Assembly: GCA_039935415.1 (NCBI GenBank)
Contig: JBDTKH010000032.1
Span: 1-64,000, forward strand
From: Palsa-870 sp039935415
GTDB lineage: Bacteria; Chloroflexota; Dormibacteria; Dormibacterales; Dormibacteraceae
DNA length: 64,000 nt
Direction: 5' to 3'
A program made the position numbers and the translations under genes. This document shows, piece after piece, positions 25,689-34,235 of the stretch. The notes beneath the pieces are model-generated. The model was not told the DNA's origin. It did no database searches and saw only the letters and a program-made list of their open reading frames with translations. The first letter of the stretch is position 1. Every line of letters begins with the position of its first letter.

Positions 25689-26432
25689 ATGGATTTCGAC
25701 AGCGACGGCGTCCGCCTGCACTACGAAGTCCACGGGCCTGAGCGTGGTTCACCGCTGGTGCTGGTCCACGGTTTCGCGTCGGACTACCGGTTGAACTGGG
25801 TCGGCACCCGCTGGCAGGAGTCCCTCACCACCGCCGGGTTTCGAGTGTTCGGCCTCGACTGCCGAGGCCATGGCCACAGCGACAAGCCTCACGATCCGGC
25901 CGCTTACTCGATCGACATCATGGCCGGCGACGTCGCTCGCCTGCTCGACCAGGTGGATGTCGCTTCGGCGAGCTATGTGGGCTATTCGATGGGAGCGCGC
26001 ATCGGGCTTCAGGTCGTGCTCGATTCCCCTGAGCGAGTGGGCCGGGCGGTGCTGGGCGGGCTGGGCTCGGCCGGCGCCATCGCGAGCGCGCCCGCGATCG
26101 CGGAGTCGTTTCTGCGAGGCGAGCCAGGGGGCGACCCGGTCGCGCAGACGTTTTACAAGTTTGCGTCAGCGCTGCCGACGAACGACCTCAAGGCGCTGGC
26201 CGCGTGCATCACCGGCCTCGAGCCCGTGCCCGACCCGGCGCGGCTGTCCGCCATCCGCACGCCGATTCTTGTCGTCGTCGGCGATCGCGACGAGCTCGCT
26301 CATGGCGCGCCCGAGCTGGTCGAGCTGATCCCCTCTTCACGCCTGGTCACGATCCCCGGCCGCGATCACCTGAGCGCGGTTCCGGCGCGGGAGTTCAAGC
26401 GGGCGGCAATCGATTTCCTGACCGCCGAATAG
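25689..26432 (+). CDS. Alpha/beta hydrolase
   Basis: 247 aa with the alpha/beta hydrolase fold: oxyanion loop LVHGFA, nucleophile elbow GYSMGAR with Ser100, acidic residue in VVVGDRDEL and catalytic His in PGRDHLSA near the end. Probably an esterase or lipase-like enzyme; no substrate can be deduced. It is the only plus-strand gene within the pilus region. Confidence 0.9.
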   Translation: MDFDSDGVRLHYEVHGPERGSPLVLVHGFASDYRLNWVGTRWQESLTTAGFRVFGLDCRGHGHSDKPHDPAAYSIDIMAGDVARLLDQVDVASASYVGYSMGARIGLQVVLDSPERVGRAVLGGLGSAGAIASAPAIAESFLRGEPGGDPVAQTFYKFASALPTNDLKALAACITGLEPVPDPARLSAIRTPILVVVGDRDELAHGAPELVELIPSSRLVTIPGRDHLSAVPAREFKRAAIDFLTAE

Positions 26433-26440
26433 TCAGACCC

Positions 26441-26585
26441 CTGGCGGGGCCCTTCCCACCCTCGGAGCTCCCTGCGCGCAAAGCGGCGTTAAGGATGGGA
26501 CCTACTGATTGCCCCCAGCACCTGATGCACCAACTGCGGGCGAATCTAAACGCAGGTCGACGGAAAGGCAACCCTGCCTGTTAAG
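26441..26585. repeat. Copy 2 of a short repeat at a convergent gene end
   Basis: Begins CTGGCGGGGCCCTT and ends ACCCTGCCTGTTAAG, the same flanking blocks as at 10234-10332, between the convergent hydrolase and DUF421 genes. The intervening sequence is only partly similar. No gene seen in the gap. Confidence 0.4.
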
Positions 26586-26589
26586 GGCG

Positions 26590-27099
26590 CTAGCCAGACC
26601 GGTGGTTGAACCGCACCCGCCGCCTGGTTCGGCTCATCGCTGTGCTCGTCAGAACTATGGAGATCGTCCCATCCGGCTCCAGGACGCCGAGTCTCACCTC
26701 TTTCAGCTCGATCACACCGTGCTCGCGCATCGACATCTCGGCCTCTGCGATGGTCACTCCCTCGCGACGCATGACCTGAGGCAGGTACTCCCCGTCCTTG
26801 ATGATCACCGCGGGGGCCGCACTGAAGAGCCTGTGCATCCGGGGCATCCGGTCCAGGCGATCCACCAGCGCGTTGGTCAGGACCAGCGCGATCACCAGGA
26901 TGATGCCGCCGACAAGCGACGTGTCGGGGCCCGTGATCGCCGGTTGAAGCGCGTTGGCGACGAGCAGGATGAAGACCAGGTCGTACAACGTGAACTGGCC
27001 GACCTCCCGCTTTCCGAACAGGCGCAGCGCGATCAGAAGCGCGACGTAGATGACGACCGCGCGTACGACGAGGTGCCACCACGGGATCGACGGCAGCAG
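26590..27099 (-). CDS. DUF421 family membrane protein (YetF-like)
   Basis: About 169 aa. N-terminal membrane part (WWHLVVRAVVIYVALLIALRL, then LYDLVFILLVANALQPAI and GIILVIALVLTNALV) and a soluble YetF-type domain (AAPAVIIKDGEYLPQVMRREGVTIAEAEMSMREHGV). GPDTSLVGG is a family hallmark. No ATG, GTG or TTG exists upstream of the conserved membrane region: the first TTG (26988) would remove TM1. The frame is closed by a TGA inside tadC, so a CTG at 27099 is the most likely start. It follows tadC by 25 nt. Confidence 0.82.
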   Translation of the reverse strand: MLPSIPWWHLVVRAVVIYVALLIALRLFGKREVGQFTLYDLVFILLVANALQPAITGPDTSLVGGIILVIALVLTNALVDRLDRMPRMHRLFSAAPAVIIKDGEYLPQVMRREGVTIAEAEMSMREHGVIELKEVRLGVLEPDGTISIVLTSTAMSRTRRRVRFNHRSG

Positions 27100-27124
27100 C
27101 CCGGTCGGTAACCCGGCGAGCGTC

Positions 27125-28048
27125 TTACTTTCTCGGTGCCATGAGAATCAGAGCGGCAGGTCCAAGCAGCACGATCCACAGCGTCGGGAAGATGCATCCA
27201 ACCATCGGGAGCATCATCTTCAACGTCGCCTGGGCCGCCTTCTCCTGGGCTCGCTGGCGCCGCTTGCGCCGCATCTCGTCGGCCTGGATGCGCAGGATCT
27301 TTCCGATGCCGGTGCCGAACTGCTCCGACTGGATGATGGCCTGGATGAAGTTGTGCAGGTCTTCGACGCCGCTGCTCCTCCCCATCTCGTCCATCGCCTC
27401 CAGGCGCGGACGTCCGAGGCTCACCTCGCGCAGCACCTTGGCGAACTCCTCCGACAGCGCGTTCTTGTACTTGTCGGTCACCCGCGCCAGGGCGGCATCG
27501 AAGCCAAGGCCGGCGTCGACCGCGATGACAAGCAGGTCCATGGCGTCAGGCAGGCCCTTCTGGATCTCCGCGCGCCGCGCATCGACCTTTTGCTTGAGCC
27601 ATAGCACCGGCAGATAAAAGCCGAGGATGGCACCCCCCGCCACCGAGATCGCCAGGTAGACCGGGCTCGCGAGGAGCAGCCCGATCAGCAATCCCACAGC
27701 GGCCATCACCGCCGCCGCGACGATACGGACCGCAGCGAAGTCTTCCGGCGTCAAGTTGCCTGGGCGCCCCGCGAGATCGAGCTTGTTCATCAGGTCCTGG
27801 CGGGCCTTCTGTGGGGTCGAACGCGACATGATCGAGCCGAGGCGCTCGATCGCCGGGCGCAAGAACCGCTCGCTGAACGGGCGCTGTAGCTCGACCTCTT
27901 CCATGGTGAGCGGCTTCTCTCCGCCATATACGGAAAGTCGCTGTTGAACCATCTGCGCGGTGTTGGTCGAGGGCGTTCGCGCGAGCCCGATGAAGATCAT
28001 CAGGACGCCGAGGCCCACCACCACCGCGAGCAGGAGTGTTGTGCTCAT
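27125..28048 (-). CDS. tadC: Tad pilus assembly inner-membrane protein TadC
   Basis: 307 aa type II secretion F-domain protein: N-terminal TM, PDAMDLLVIAVDAGLGFDAALARV, LGRPRLEAMDEMGRSSGVEDLHNFIQAIIQSEQFGTGI, and two C-terminal TMs. Forms, with TadB, the membrane platform on which the CpaF motor acts. 3 nt after the tadB stop. Confidence 0.93.
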   Translation of the reverse strand: MSTTLLLAVVVGLGVLMIFIGLARTPSTNTAQMVQQRLSVYGGEKPLTMEEVELQRPFSERFLRPAIERLGSIMSRSTPQKARQDLMNKLDLAGRPGNLTPEDFAAVRIVAAAVMAAVGLLIGLLLASPVYLAISVAGGAILGFYLPVLWLKQKVDARRAEIQKGLPDAMDLLVIAVDAGLGFDAALARVTDKYKNALSEEFAKVLREVSLGRPRLEAMDEMGRSSGVEDLHNFIQAIIQSEQFGTGIGKILRIQADEMRRKRRQRAQEKAAQATLKMMLPMVGCIFPTLWIVLLGPAALILMAPRK

Positions 28049-28051
28049 GGC

Positions 28052-29047
28052 CTATACCTCGATCGCCACGACGCGGCGAATGATCAGGTTGCCGATGAAG
28101 ATCATAAATGCGCCAACCGCGAGCAGCGCCCAGCCGACGAAGTTCGAGAACATCGGCCGGAAGTAGCTCGGCGTCACGAAGTACATGAACGCCGCGAGCA
28201 CAAGCGGCAGGAAGGTGATGAGGGTGCCCGACGCGCGTGCTTGCGCGGTCAGCGTCGCGATCTCACCCTTGATCCTGACGCGCTCGCGAATGGTATAGGC
28301 GATGTTGTCGAGGATCTCGGCAAGGTTTCCACCGACGGTGCGGTGGATGGAGTATGCGGTCGCCACGAGGTCGAAGTCCGCGCTGGCGATGCGCTTGGTT
28401 ATGTTCGACAGAGCCTCATCGGGCGAGCCGCCGAGGTTCATCTCGCGGACAGCGCGTCCGAACTCGTCCGAAATCGGCGCCACCGCGTTCTTCGCCACCG
28501 TGTCGATGGCCTGTGCAAACGAATAGCCGGCTTTGATGGCGTTGGACAGCAGTGTGAGCGTGTCACCAAGCTGGTTGTTGAAAGCCTTCAGCCGCTTGTT
28601 GATCCGGTACTTGACGTAGAAGCCGGGCAGCAGGTATCCGATGACGCCGAACACGATCATCTGGATCAGGCCGCCCAGCGGCAGCCCGAAGCGTATCAAC
28701 GAGATGACAACAAACAGGGCGGTGCTGCCGATCTGCATCAGGAAGAACTCGGAGGTGCGGAGCTTCAGGTCAGCGCGCTGCAGCTGTTCGGCGACCGAGG
28801 GCTTGCCCTTCTTCACATTTCCGCGTCCGACGCGGTCGGCCGCCGGCTGGAACAAGCGGTTGAGCGAGTCCCGCAAACCGCCCGACGGCGGAAGAGTGGT
28901 CGCGCCTGCGGTCGTGACGCCATACGCGGCAAGTCTTGCCTGGAAGTCCTCCGAGCCACCCGCGGAGCGGCGCATCTGGCTGATGCCGAGGAACAGCAGG
29001 AAGACTCCTGCAAAAGCGATGAGCCCGAATACCACGGGGATCGACAT
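28052..29047 (-). CDS. tadB: Tad pilus assembly inner-membrane protein TadB
   Basis: 331 aa, type II secretion F-domain: N-terminal TM (VVFGLIAFAGVFLLFLG), two central TMs, then LGDTLTLLSNAIKAGYSFAQAIDTVAKNAVAPISDEF and NLGGSPDEALSNITKRIASADFDLVATAYSIHRTVGGNLAEILDNIA, and paired C-terminal TMs. Partner of TadC. Located 17 nt after the long cpaF. Confidence 0.94.
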   Translation of the reverse strand: MSIPVVFGLIAFAGVFLLFLGISQMRRSAGGSEDFQARLAAYGVTTAGATTLPPSGGLRDSLNRLFQPAADRVGRGNVKKGKPSVAEQLQRADLKLRTSEFFLMQIGSTALFVVISLIRFGLPLGGLIQMIVFGVIGYLLPGFYVKYRINKRLKAFNNQLGDTLTLLSNAIKAGYSFAQAIDTVAKNAVAPISDEFGRAVREMNLGGSPDEALSNITKRIASADFDLVATAYSIHRTVGGNLAEILDNIAYTIRERVRIKGEIATLTAQARASGTLITFLPLVLAAFMYFVTPSYFRPMFSNFVGWALLAVGAFMIFIGNLIIRRVVAIEV

Positions 29048-29064
29048 CTAGACCTCCTAAACGG

Positions 29065-30567
29065 TCAGTACAGCTTATCCGGCGCTGGTTGCGGTGTGGG
29101 CTTGAACAGCGACTCAGGAACCTCTTCGCCCTCCGCCTTGAGGTGCTCCATTCGCATCGGGATCACGCCGGTGGCGGTGTGGTATCCGACAGCCTTGCCC
29201 TCGGCGTTGATGCCGATCTGCCTGAAAGTGAAGATTTCCTGGAACTGAACGTCGCCGTCTTTCATACCCGTCACTTCGGCGACGCTGACGATACGCCGCA
29301 CGCCGCCGCGCAGCCGGGATTGCTGCACGATCATGTGGATGGCCGCGGCGACCGTCTCGCGAATGGCTCGCGACGGCAGGTCCTGGCCTGCTTGCAGCAC
29401 CAGGGTCTCGAGTCGAACGAGACACTCGTGAGGGTTGTTGGCGTGGAGCGTCGACATTGAGCCATCGTGGCCGGTGTTCATCGCCTGGAGCATGTCCAGT
29501 GCCTCGCCGCCTCGACACTCGCCGACGATGATGCGGTCGGGGCGCATGCGGAGGCAGCTCTTGACCAGCTCGCGGATGGGCACCGCGCCCTTACCCTCGA
29601 CGTTGGGCGGGCGAGACTCGAGCTGGATCCAGTGCGGTTGCTGCAGCTGCAGCTCGGCGGCGTCCTCACAGGTGATCAGCCGCTCCGTCTCCGGGATGAA
29701 GGACGACAGGATGTTGAGGAGCGTCGTCTTGCCAGAGCCGGTGCCGCCGGACACCAGGATGTTGAGACGGGCGCGCACGCACGAGCGGAGAAACGTCATC
29801 ACCTCGGGACTCGACGACCGGAACCGGTTCACCACGTCGGCCGGCCCCCACTTTTCCTTGGCGAACTTTCGGATTGTCAGGCATGGGCCTTTCAGCGCTA
29901 TGGGCGGAATCACGACGTTGACACGCGACCCGTCCTTCAGCCGTGCGTCACAGATCGGCGTGGACTCGTCGACGCGACGGCCCACCAGGCTGACGATGCG
30001 GTCGATGACCTGGCGCATCTGCCGCTCCGACTCGAAGGTGACCGCCGAGAGGGTCGGCTCACCGCTTTTTTCGACGTAGATCTGCTTCGGGTGGTTGGCC
30101 ATGATCTCGGTGATGGCCGGGTCGGCCAGGAGCGCTTCGAGGGGACCGAGTCCCAGCACGTCGTCGAGGACCGAATCGACAAGGCGCTCCTTGTCGTTCT
30201 TGGTCATGGTCATCGCCGTCGTGCGGAAATACTCCTCAGCGAGCTCGAGGATCTTTTCGCGCACGCCGGGCTTGTTGCTCGAGTCGATCTGGTCCGCGAA
30301 CTTCTCGATCAGTCGCGCGTGGATCTGCACCTTGGCCGCGGTGAAGGCAGGGGTGAGCTCCCCGCCGATTGCGCCACCCCGCTGTACTGGCGCCGCCGCG
30401 GGCACCGGCGGCGCGGTCGCAGTCGCGGCGGACGAAACGGGGATCGCGGTCGCCGCGCTATAAGACGCGGCGGCGCCCGGGACCGTACCAACCGCGGGAC
30501 CGTTCGAAGAACCTAGAGTCCCGGGCGGCGAGGTCTGGTTTTGCTTGACCCTGTCGAGTAAGCCCAT
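29065..30567 (-). CDS. tadA: CpaF/TadA-type pilus ATPase (long copy)
   Basis: 500 aa motor for Flp pilus assembly. Residues 1-70 are Ala/Pro/Ser-rich and probably disordered; 75-150 is the helical N-terminal CpaF domain; Walker A GGTGSGKTT at 274-282; the Asp box TCEDAAELQLQQPHW and RPDRIIVGECRGGEALDM follow. Directly upstream of tadB and tadC and downstream of cpaB, so this is the core copy of the locus. About half of the ATPase core is alike with the short copy at 23147. Confidence 0.95.
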   Translation of the reverse strand: MGLLDRVKQNQTSPPGTLGSSNGPAVGTVPGAAASYSAATAIPVSSAATATAPPVPAAAPVQRGGAIGGELTPAFTAAKVQIHARLIEKFADQIDSSNKPGVREKILELAEEYFRTTAMTMTKNDKERLVDSVLDDVLGLGPLEALLADPAITEIMANHPKQIYVEKSGEPTLSAVTFESERQMRQVIDRIVSLVGRRVDESTPICDARLKDGSRVNVVIPPIALKGPCLTIRKFAKEKWGPADVVNRFRSSSPEVMTFLRSCVRARLNILVSGGTGSGKTTLLNILSSFIPETERLITCEDAAELQLQQPHWIQLESRPPNVEGKGAVPIRELVKSCLRMRPDRIIVGECRGGEALDMLQAMNTGHDGSMSTLHANNPHECLVRLETLVLQAGQDLPSRAIRETVAAAIHMIVQQSRLRGGVRRIVSVAEVTGMKDGDVQFQEIFTFRQIGINAEGKAVGYHTATGVIPMRMEHLKAEGEEVPESLFKPTPQPAPDKLY

Positions 30568-30585
30568 GTCAGCTGCCGCCGGCCG

Positions 30586-31464
30586 TCACAAAGCGGTGAA
30601 GTGGTACCTGGCGTCGACTTGCTTCCCGCTGACACCTTGCGCCGACAGGATCGTCGGGCAGGTGGGGTCGGGCGCTGCGGGTGGCTGAGCCAGATAGTCG
30701 TGGAAGGATTCCAGCGTGTAGCGGACCGTCATGTTCCCGAGGAACCACGTGAAGTACTCGGAGTCGCACTGGGTCATCTCGATGGTGAGGCTCGACGTGA
30801 TGCCGCTCGAGGGCCCTGAAGTGCCACCGACGGTCGTCGCGCCGCCTGCCGGCTCCACGTTGGTCGAAGCCGGACCGAGGCCGATGATGCGGACGTTGGT
30901 GAACACCGTCTTGCTGATAGTTTTCTGGAGGCCCTGCGCGGGCGAGCCGCCGGAGGCAAAGATGGTGAGGCTGGAAGACGCGATCACGGTGATGTAGTCG
31001 CCCAGCGAGATGTGGCCGGCGACGCCCTGCTGCTCGCCGGTCGGGATGGTCATGGCGACGTAGCCGCTGGCCAGCGGAAGGAAGGCAGGCGCATTGTTGC
31101 CTGCGATCGAGTTGGCGTCACGGGCGAGCATGTCCGAAGTGATCACCGAGCCCTTGGTGATCTGGATCTCCGCGATCAGGTTGACCACGTCGCTCTTGTT
31201 CGAGTAAACGTTGGTGACGCTGGTGAAGCCCCCTGACACTTTCTCGATGTCGAGGTCGTCGGCGGTGATCTGGTGGCGCAGCGGGATCGACTGCTTTGCT
31301 ATGACGATCGGCGTGGTGTTGCCACCGCCGATTGCGCCGCCACCGCCCAGTCCCCCGAGAAGGAAGACACCGGCACCCGCGAGGATGGCCAGGAGTAAGC
31401 CAACGATGATGAAGAGACGTCCACCGCCTGGTCGCGGTCTTGCTGGAGCTGGTGCGACGGCCAA
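30586..31464 (-). CDS. cpaB: Flp pilus assembly protein CpaB/RcpC
   Basis: 292 aa with one N-terminal TM (LFIIVGLLLAILAGAGVFLLGG), then an SAF-type domain (VIAKQSIPLRHQITADDL ... GSVITSDMLA) and a C-terminal RcpC-like region (VAMTIPTGEQQGVAGHISLGDYITVI). Extracytoplasmic component of Tad machines. A Gly-rich linker follows the TM. First gene after the pilin and its hairpin. Confidence 0.9.
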   Translation of the reverse strand: MAVAPAPARPRPGGGRLFIIVGLLLAILAGAGVFLLGGLGGGGAIGGGNTTPIVIAKQSIPLRHQITADDLDIEKVSGGFTSVTNVYSNKSDVVNLIAEIQITKGSVITSDMLARDANSIAGNNAPAFLPLASGYVAMTIPTGEQQGVAGHISLGDYITVIASSSLTIFASGGSPAQGLQKTISKTVFTNVRIIGLGPASTNVEPAGGATTVGGTSGPSSGITSSLTIEMTQCDSEYFTWFLGNMTVRYTLESFHDYLAQPPAAPDPTCPTILSAQGVSGKQVDARYHFTAL

Positions 31465-31563
31465 ATCTAAGTCACCTCCGAATGATTTCTGCTCGAGAGT
31501 TCCGCCATTGTAGCGAGCGGTACTCGAATCGGCCCCCTGCTTCCACGCTTCATTTATGGAATG

Positions 31564-31590
31564 GAGAGAGCCCCTTTTGGGGGCTCTCTC
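31564..31590 (-). terminator. Strong hairpin between flp and cpaB
   Basis: Perfect 11-bp stem GAGAGAGCCCC (31564-31574) with GGGGCTCTCTC (31580-31590), 5-nt loop. It begins 29 nt after the pilin stop codon. With no long T-run on the minus strand it probably acts as a partial terminator or RNA stabiliser, giving far more pilin than assembly proteins. Confidence 0.7.
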
Positions 31591-31618
31591 TTGAAGGTGC
31601 TACTACGTTTGGTTCTCG

Positions 31619-31798
31619 TTAGCCGAGAGCGGCTACGACGTTCGAGAACACGTTCTTGATCTGGTTGCCCATCGTAAGAAGGATGACGATGACCACGATT
31701 GAGACGAGCACTAGGATCAGAGCGTACTCAACCATGCCCTGCCCTTCCTGACGAGTCGTAAGGCTCCGAAGTTTCATGTAAAGGTTCAACATCTGCAT
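31619..31798 (-). CDS. flp: Flp/Fap-type pilin subunit
   Basis: 59 aa from ATG 31798, preceded by a perfect AGGAGGTG. Short positive leader (MKLRSLTTRQEGQGMVEYA), the Flp hallmark Gly-x-x-x-(V)EY motif with the cleavage site before it, then a hydrophobic helix (LILVLVSIVVIVILLTMG) and a short polar tail ending NVVAALG. Major pilin of the Tad pilus. No prepilin peptidase lies in the window. Confidence 0.95.
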   Translation of the reverse strand: MQMLNLYMKLRSLTTRQEGQGMVEYALILVLVSIVVIVILLTMGNQIKNVFSNVVAALG

Positions 31799-31892
31799 TT
31801 CACCTCCTTTTTCCTGAACTACAGGTTGTTGATCTGTCTGACGTCCCCTCGGGTGGTTTCTTGCGGGTCTCAGGGGCCATTCAGCGGCGGTG

Positions 31893-31922
31893 ATCCTACT
31901 CGGACGTACCCGGGTCGGTCAA
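31893..31922 (-). promoter_or_regulatory. Candidate sigma-70-type promoter for flp
   Basis: On the minus strand, TTGACC (31922-31917), 18-nt spacer, TAGGAT (31898-31893), about 95 nt before the pilin start. Five of six -35 and four of six -10 positions fit the consensus. It would leave a long 5' leader. Confidence 0.5.
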
Positions 31923-31962
31923 TGAACTAACGCAAGAGCGAACGGCCCGGGCCGCATTCTCC

Positions 31963-31994
31963 CCCGCCCCCTCGGAGCGGGGTCAGGGGGCGGG
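31963..31994. repeat. Palindromic GC-rich element
   Basis: CCCGCCCCCT and AGGGGGCGGG form a 10-bp stem around a 12-nt loop, in the divergent gap between flp and the methyltransferase gene. Could be a member of the dispersed palindrome family described at 46538 and 56863, though the core differs. Confidence 0.4.
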
Positions 31995-32049
31995 CTGAAG
32001 CTGTAATAACCGTGAGAGCAGAGGGTCCACTCGGATAGATTCACAGGGA

Positions 32050-32760
32050 ATGGCGGCTCCGGGCGTCGCAGAACACGTGCAACGGCGCTCCGGGGCGTAC
32101 TGGCGGGACCTCGTTTTCAGCCGCGTCCTCCCCGCCCTGTTCTTCAGCGTCTTCCTGGCCCGCCAGATCATCTTCGCCTGGGAGCAGCTTCACTACGTCC
32201 GGCAGCCCTCCGACTACCTGTTCGTGCTGCAGCAGTTCCTGGCGCTCGCGTACTTCACGATGCTCGTCATCCTCTACAGCACGCGGCTGCCTAAGCGCGG
32301 CACCGACCACCGGGCGGCCGTGGTGTTCGTAGCCTTCACCGGCACCTTCTCCGCCATCGCCGCCTCCCTCCTCCCCGGCGGCGGCCGTCGGGAGAGTCTG
32401 GTTCTGATCGCCGACATCCTGGCGACCGCCGGCCTGGCCTACTCCGTCTGGGGCCTGGCCTACCTGCGCCGCTCGTTCTCGATCATCCCCGAGGCCCGGC
32501 GCCTGGTCACCGGTGGCCCTTACCGCCTGAGCCGCCATCCCGTCTACCTCGGTGAGATCGTCACGGCGATCGGCGTCAACCTCGCCACTGCCGGCTTGCC
32601 GGGCGCTCTCGCCGTCGTCTACTTCATCGGCTGCGAGCTGCTGCGCATGCGCTGGGAGGAGGACGTGCTCTCGAAAGCGTTCCCCGACGACTACCCGGCT
32701 TACGCGATGCGGGTGCCGCGCTACTTTCCCAGTCCGATCAGGTCCTCCCGGCCGCAATGA
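32050..32760 (+). CDS. Isoprenylcysteine carboxyl methyltransferase-family membrane protein
   Basis: 236 aa, about five or six TMs. C-terminal signature of the ICMT/PEMT-like family: GGPYRLSRHPVYLGE, then RMRWEEDVLSKAFPDDYPAYAMRVPRYFP. Family members methylate lipids or protein carboxylates with SAM; bacterial substrates are mostly unknown. Overlaps the next gene by 4 nt (ATGA). Confidence 0.88.
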   Translation: MAAPGVAEHVQRRSGAYWRDLVFSRVLPALFFSVFLARQIIFAWEQLHYVRQPSDYLFVLQQFLALAYFTMLVILYSTRLPKRGTDHRAAVVFVAFTGTFSAIAASLLPGGGRRESLVLIADILATAGLAYSVWGLAYLRRSFSIIPEARRLVTGGPYRLSRHPVYLGEIVTAIGVNLATAGLPGALAVVYFIGCELLRMRWEEDVLSKAFPDDYPAYAMRVPRYFPSPIRSSRPQ

Positions 32761-34232
32761 CCTGGGCTGAGCGGTTGAGCGCGAAGACGCTGCTCGTCGG
32801 CAGCGTTTTCATCGTGATCCTCTCGCTCTTCATCTCCGGCGAGCAAGACCCTGACTTTTGGTGGCACCTGCGCACCGGCCGGTGGATGCTGGACAACGGA
32901 CGGCTGCCGTCGACTGACCTCTATACCTTCACGGTGCCGAACCACGTCTGGACGGACCATGAGTACCTGACCGAGATCCTGATGTGGCTCGCCTACAACG
33001 CCACCGGGGTCGTCGGCCTCACCATCGCCTTCGGGCTCATCACGTGGGCGGGCTTCTGGCTCATGTACCGGCAGGTCCGCCGGCAGCCCTGGGTGATCGT
33101 CGGCGTCGGCCTGGCCATCGGTGCGGTGGCCGGCTCCCCGATCTGGGGCCCGCGCGCCCAGATGATCACCTTCTTTTTGAGCTGCCTCGAGCTTTACTGG
33201 TTGCAGGGCTACCTCAGCGGCCGCAGCCGCGCCCTCCAGCTCTTCCCGCTGGTCATGGTCCTGTGGGCCAACCTACACGGCGGTTGGGTGATCGGGTTCG
33301 TCTGGCTGGGCGTGGCCATCGTCGCGGAGCTCATCGGCTGGGCCTGGGACCGGGAGAACCCCGCGCACCGCGCGCATGTCCGGTTCCTGGCCATCATCGC
33401 GGCGTTCTCTGTGGTCGCGGTGGCAGCCACGCCGCACGGTTTCAGCCTTTACCCGTACCCGTTCCAGACCGAGGGCAGCGTGGCCCAGCAGCGGCTGATC
33501 GTGGAGTGGTTCTCACCCGACTTCCACCAGGTCTACCTCCGCCCGTTCGAGGCGATGGTCTTCCTGGTCATCATCGGCTTCACCCTCAAGCGCCCGCAGC
33601 TTCACGAATTCCTGCTCACGCTGGTCGCGCTCGGGCTGGCGCTGCAGTCGGTGCGCAACGTGGCGCTATTCGTCGCCGTGGCGACGCCCGTGATGGTCAA
33701 CTGCTGGTCCGCGTATTGGAAAGAGCTCGCGGCTCAGCACGGCTGGAAGCTCGCGCTGCCTCCGCGCGGCGTGTTCGCCGTGACGACGGCGGTCGTCCTC
33801 GCGATCATCACGATCGCCACCGCGGCGCACATCGCGGACAGCGTCAACCCGGCCAAGCAGCGCAGCCTGGACGCGGCAAGCTATCCCATCGGCGCCGCCG
33901 ACTGGCTCGCCGCCCACCCGGACGTCGGCACGCGCATGTACAACCAGTACGGCTGGGGCGGCTACCTCGCCAACCGGTTCTATCCCGACCCTCACCGCAA
34001 GGTCTTCATCTTCGGCGAGGCCGCGCTCATGGGTGATGACCTGCTCAACCAGTACGAGGACGTGCAGACCCTGCGGCCGGACTGGAAGCAGGTGCTCGAC
34101 CAGTACCGCGTCGACTACGTCGTGTACAACAAGGGCGAGGCGCTCTCCAACGTGCTCGCCACGCAGCCGGACTGGACGCTCGTCTACCAGGATCCGGTCG
34201 CGGTCATATACGTGCGGAAGCCGCCGGCGTAG
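32757..34232 (+). CDS. Polytopic membrane protein, likely GT-C-type glycosyltransferase
   Basis: 491 aa with about ten hydrophobic spans. DPDFWWHLRTGRWMLDNGRLPSTDLYTFT in the first extracytoplasmic loop has the acidic residues and positions of GT-C enzymes that use polyprenyl-phosphate sugars. The C-terminal soluble part (about 360-490) contains MYNQYGWGGYL, KVFIFGEA and a final VDYVVYNKGE segment. Tail-to-tail with the next gene (3 nt apart). Enzymatic role is inferred from fold-like features only. Confidence 0.7.
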   Translation: MTWAERLSAKTLLVGSVFIVILSLFISGEQDPDFWWHLRTGRWMLDNGRLPSTDLYTFTVPNHVWTDHEYLTEILMWLAYNATGVVGLTIAFGLITWAGFWLMYRQVRRQPWVIVGVGLAIGAVAGSPIWGPRAQMITFFLSCLELYWLQGYLSGRSRALQLFPLVMVLWANLHGGWVIGFVWLGVAIVAELIGWAWDRENPAHRAHVRFLAIIAAFSVVAVAATPHGFSLYPYPFQTEGSVAQQRLIVEWFSPDFHQVYLRPFEAMVFLVIIGFTLKRPQLHEFLLTLVALGLALQSVRNVALFVAVATPVMVNCWSAYWKELAAQHGWKLALPPRGVFAVTTAVVLAIITIATAAHIADSVNPAKQRSLDAASYPIGAADWLAAHPDVGTRMYNQYGWGGYLANRFYPDPHRKVFIFGEAALMGDDLLNQYEDVQTLRPDWKQVLDQYRVDYVVYNKGEALSNVLATQPDWTLVYQDPVAVIYVRKPPA

Positions 34233-34235
34233 CGT

